Part shown: piece by piece, positions 21,876-23,107 of the stretch
Numbering within the stretch: the first letter of the stretch is position 1
Layout of the letters: each line of letters opens with the position of its first letter
Source of the DNA: an uncultured Collinsella sp.
Lineage (GTDB): Bacteria > Actinomycetota > Coriobacteriia > Coriobacteriales > Coriobacteriaceae
Assembly: GCA_937950415.1 (NCBI GenBank)
Contig: CALFDL010000131.1
Coordinates: 1-23,107 of the forward strand
Direction: 5' to 3'
DNA length: 23,107 nucleotides
The notes under the pieces: model-generated
What the model was told of the DNA's origin: nothing
What the model saw: the letters and a program-made list of their open reading frames with translations, nothing else
Databases searched by the model: none
Translations under genes and position numbers: made by a program

Positions 21876-23107
21876 TTACGCCACAAAGAAGTAGACGAGG
21901 AAGGCGAGGGCGGCAATCCACATGAGCGGCTTGATCTTGGAGGCTTCGCCCTTAAAGAGCGCGACGACCACGTAGGCGATGAAGCCCAGGCCGATGCCGG
22001 CGGAGATGGAGTAGGTGAAGGGCACGCCGGCGACGATCATAAACGCCGGGAAGCCCTGCGAGACATCGGACCAGTCGATCTCGGAGGCCTCGCTCATCAT
22101 GAGGTAGCCGACGTAGACCAGAGCACCGCAGGTGGCGGCGCTGGAAACGATGGTGACGATGGGGGAGAAGAACGCGGCGAGAATGAACAGCACGCCGGTG
22201 GTGACGGAGGTGAGGCCCGTGCGGCCACCGTCGGCAGCGCCAGAGGTGGACTCGACGAAGGTGGTGATGGAGGAGACGCCCATAAAGCCACCGGCAGCAG
22301 CGGCCACGGAGTCGACGACCAGGATGGGACGGATGTCCTCGACATTGCCGTCCTCGGTCAAGAACTCGCCCTGTTTGGCGACAGCCATGGCGGTGCCCAT
22401 GGTGTCAAAGAAGTCGCTCATGAGCAGCGAGAAGGCCACGACGAGCAGCATCGGGTCGGTCAGAACCTTCACAATAGCCATGTTGCCGTCGGCAGTGCTG
22501 GCAAACGGGGCGCCAAAGGTCGAGAAGTCGAGCGGTGCGATGAGGCCCTCGGGCGCATGGGTGACGCCCAGCGGGATACCGGCGATAACGGCGACGATGA
22601 TGCCGATGAGCAGCGAGCCCGGCACGTTGCGGGAGGCCAGGGCAACCGTCACGACGATGGAGATGATGCCGACGATAAAGGTGGGAGAAGTGATGTCGCC
22701 CAGGCCGACGAGCGTACCGGCACCAGCGGTGATGATGCCGGCGTCGCACAGGCCGATCATGGCGATAAACAGGCCCAGACCAACCGAGATGGCGTGGCGC
22801 AGGACCACGGGGATGGCGTCCATGATGGCCTCGCGCAGGCCGCACAGGACGAGCAGCAAGATAACGACACCCTCGAGGAAGATAACGCTCATGGCCACGT
22901 GCCAGTCACCGCCGCACATGGTGGTGGCGATGCCCGCGATCATGGCGTTGATGCCCAGGCCCGACGCACAGGCGAGCGGGCGGTTGGCGAAGATACCCAT
23001 GCAGATGGTCATGATGCCGGCGCCCAGGCAGGTGGCGCAGGCGAGCGCTCCTGCATCGATGCCAGCGCCCGAGAGCACCGCGGGGTTGACGGCGATGATG
23101 TAGGCCA
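21876..23107 (-). CDS. NCS2-family purine permease (AzgA/PbuG type: adenine, guanine, hypoxanthine), 5' end cut by window
   Basis: About 410 residues are visible; the frame continues past the right edge (AYIIAVNPAVLSGAGIDAG reads in from the border, so the real start is outside). The protein has many transmembrane segments and carries the AzgA-branch signatures NPAVLSGAG, LACASGLGINAM, LLMSDFFDTMGTAMAVAKQG and TTFVESTSGAADGGRTGLTS. These differ from the UraA-type QH and YGENTG motifs of the other NCS2 gene in this window. Proteins of this branch import adenine, guanine and/or hypoxanthine with protons. Which base is carried cannot be told. It ends at a clear terminator before the surface-protein gene. 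Confidence 0.9.
   Translation of the reverse strand, partial: AYIIAVNPAVLSGAGIDAGALACATCLGAGIMTICMGIFANRPLACASGLGINAMIAGIATTMCGGDWHVAMSVIFLEGVVILLLVLCGLREAIMDAIPVVLRHAISVGLGLFIAMIGLCDAGIITAGAGTLVGLGDITSPTFIVGIISIVVTVALASRNVPGSLLIGIIVAVIAGIPLGVTHAPEGLIAPLDFSTFGAPFASTADGNMAIVKVLTDPMLLVVAFSLLMSDFFDTMGTAMAVAKQGEFLTEDGNVEDIRPILVVDSVAAAAGGFMGVSSITTFVESTSGAADGGRTGLTSVTTGVLFILAAFFSPIVTIVSSAATCGALVYVGYLMMSEASEIDWSDVSQGFPAFMIVAGVPFTYSISAGIGLGFIAYVVVALFKGEASKIKPLMWIAALAFLVYFFVA

Noticed and set aside
1..23107. tRNA, rRNA, CRISPR arrays, integrases, complete insertion sequences, toxin-antitoxin pairs
   Set aside because: None could be supported on either strand; the only mobile-element trace is the transposase fragment near 5700.

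Overview
The window looks like chromosomal DNA of a high-GC actinobacterium of the Coriobacteriia, most probably Collinsella or a close relative. This is inferred from overall base composition and codon use, AGGAGG-type ribosome binding sites, an LAxTG-type sortase signal, and the mix of c-di-GMP proteins, TPP-riboswitch thiazole salvage and gut-type permeases. No rRNA, tRNA, CRISPR array or intact mobile element was found.

Layout from left to right. (1) The 3' part of a UvrA-family ATPase gene (+) meets, across a perfect palindrome, an AAA/winged-helix ATPase (-) that has a strikingly 10-bp-phased TTAA promoter region. (2) A minus-strand housekeeping block follows: TrmL-type tRNA methyltransferase, CobW-type G3E GTPase, ArsC/Spx-like thioredoxin-fold protein and NAD(P)H:flavin-type reductase. 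A long imperfect hairpin lies in the leader of the ArsC-like gene. (3) From 5563 to about 6500 there is a small accessory islet. It holds a frameshifted relic of an IS30-type transposase N-terminus and one or two AT-richer small genes, one of them a two-helix membrane protein. (4) Two paralogous minus-strand c-di-GMP genes follow: GGDEF-PAS-degenerate GGDEF, and GGDEF-PAS-GGDEF-GGDEF-EAL. (5) A patatin-like phospholipase (+) converges on the thiazole/thiamine operon thiM, thiamine-binding protein, thiE (-). That operon is read from a TPP riboswitch followed by an intrinsic terminator. (6) A nested inverted repeat separates that operon from a divergent HAD phosphatase-LysR pair (+). Next comes a MetE-core methionine synthase whose promoter carries a LysR-type dyad, then a UraA-type uracil permease (+). 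(7) A minus-strand group closes the window: a Fes/IroE-like esterase, a wall-anchored beta-helix surface protein ending in LAATG, and a purine-type NCS2 permease truncated by the window end.

How the parts fit. The thiM operon salvages hydroxyethylthiazole and couples it to HMP pyrophosphate, with TPP feedback at transcription. The LysR protein is a good candidate regulator of the methionine synthase. The two c-di-GMP proteins probably form a local signalling pair. The most unusual non-coding signal is a family of palindromes with a shared core (AAAGGGACAG) but locus-specific complementary arms, seen at 1249, 2479 and, doubled, at 14245-14346. All function calls come from reading motifs by eye; no database search was possible.
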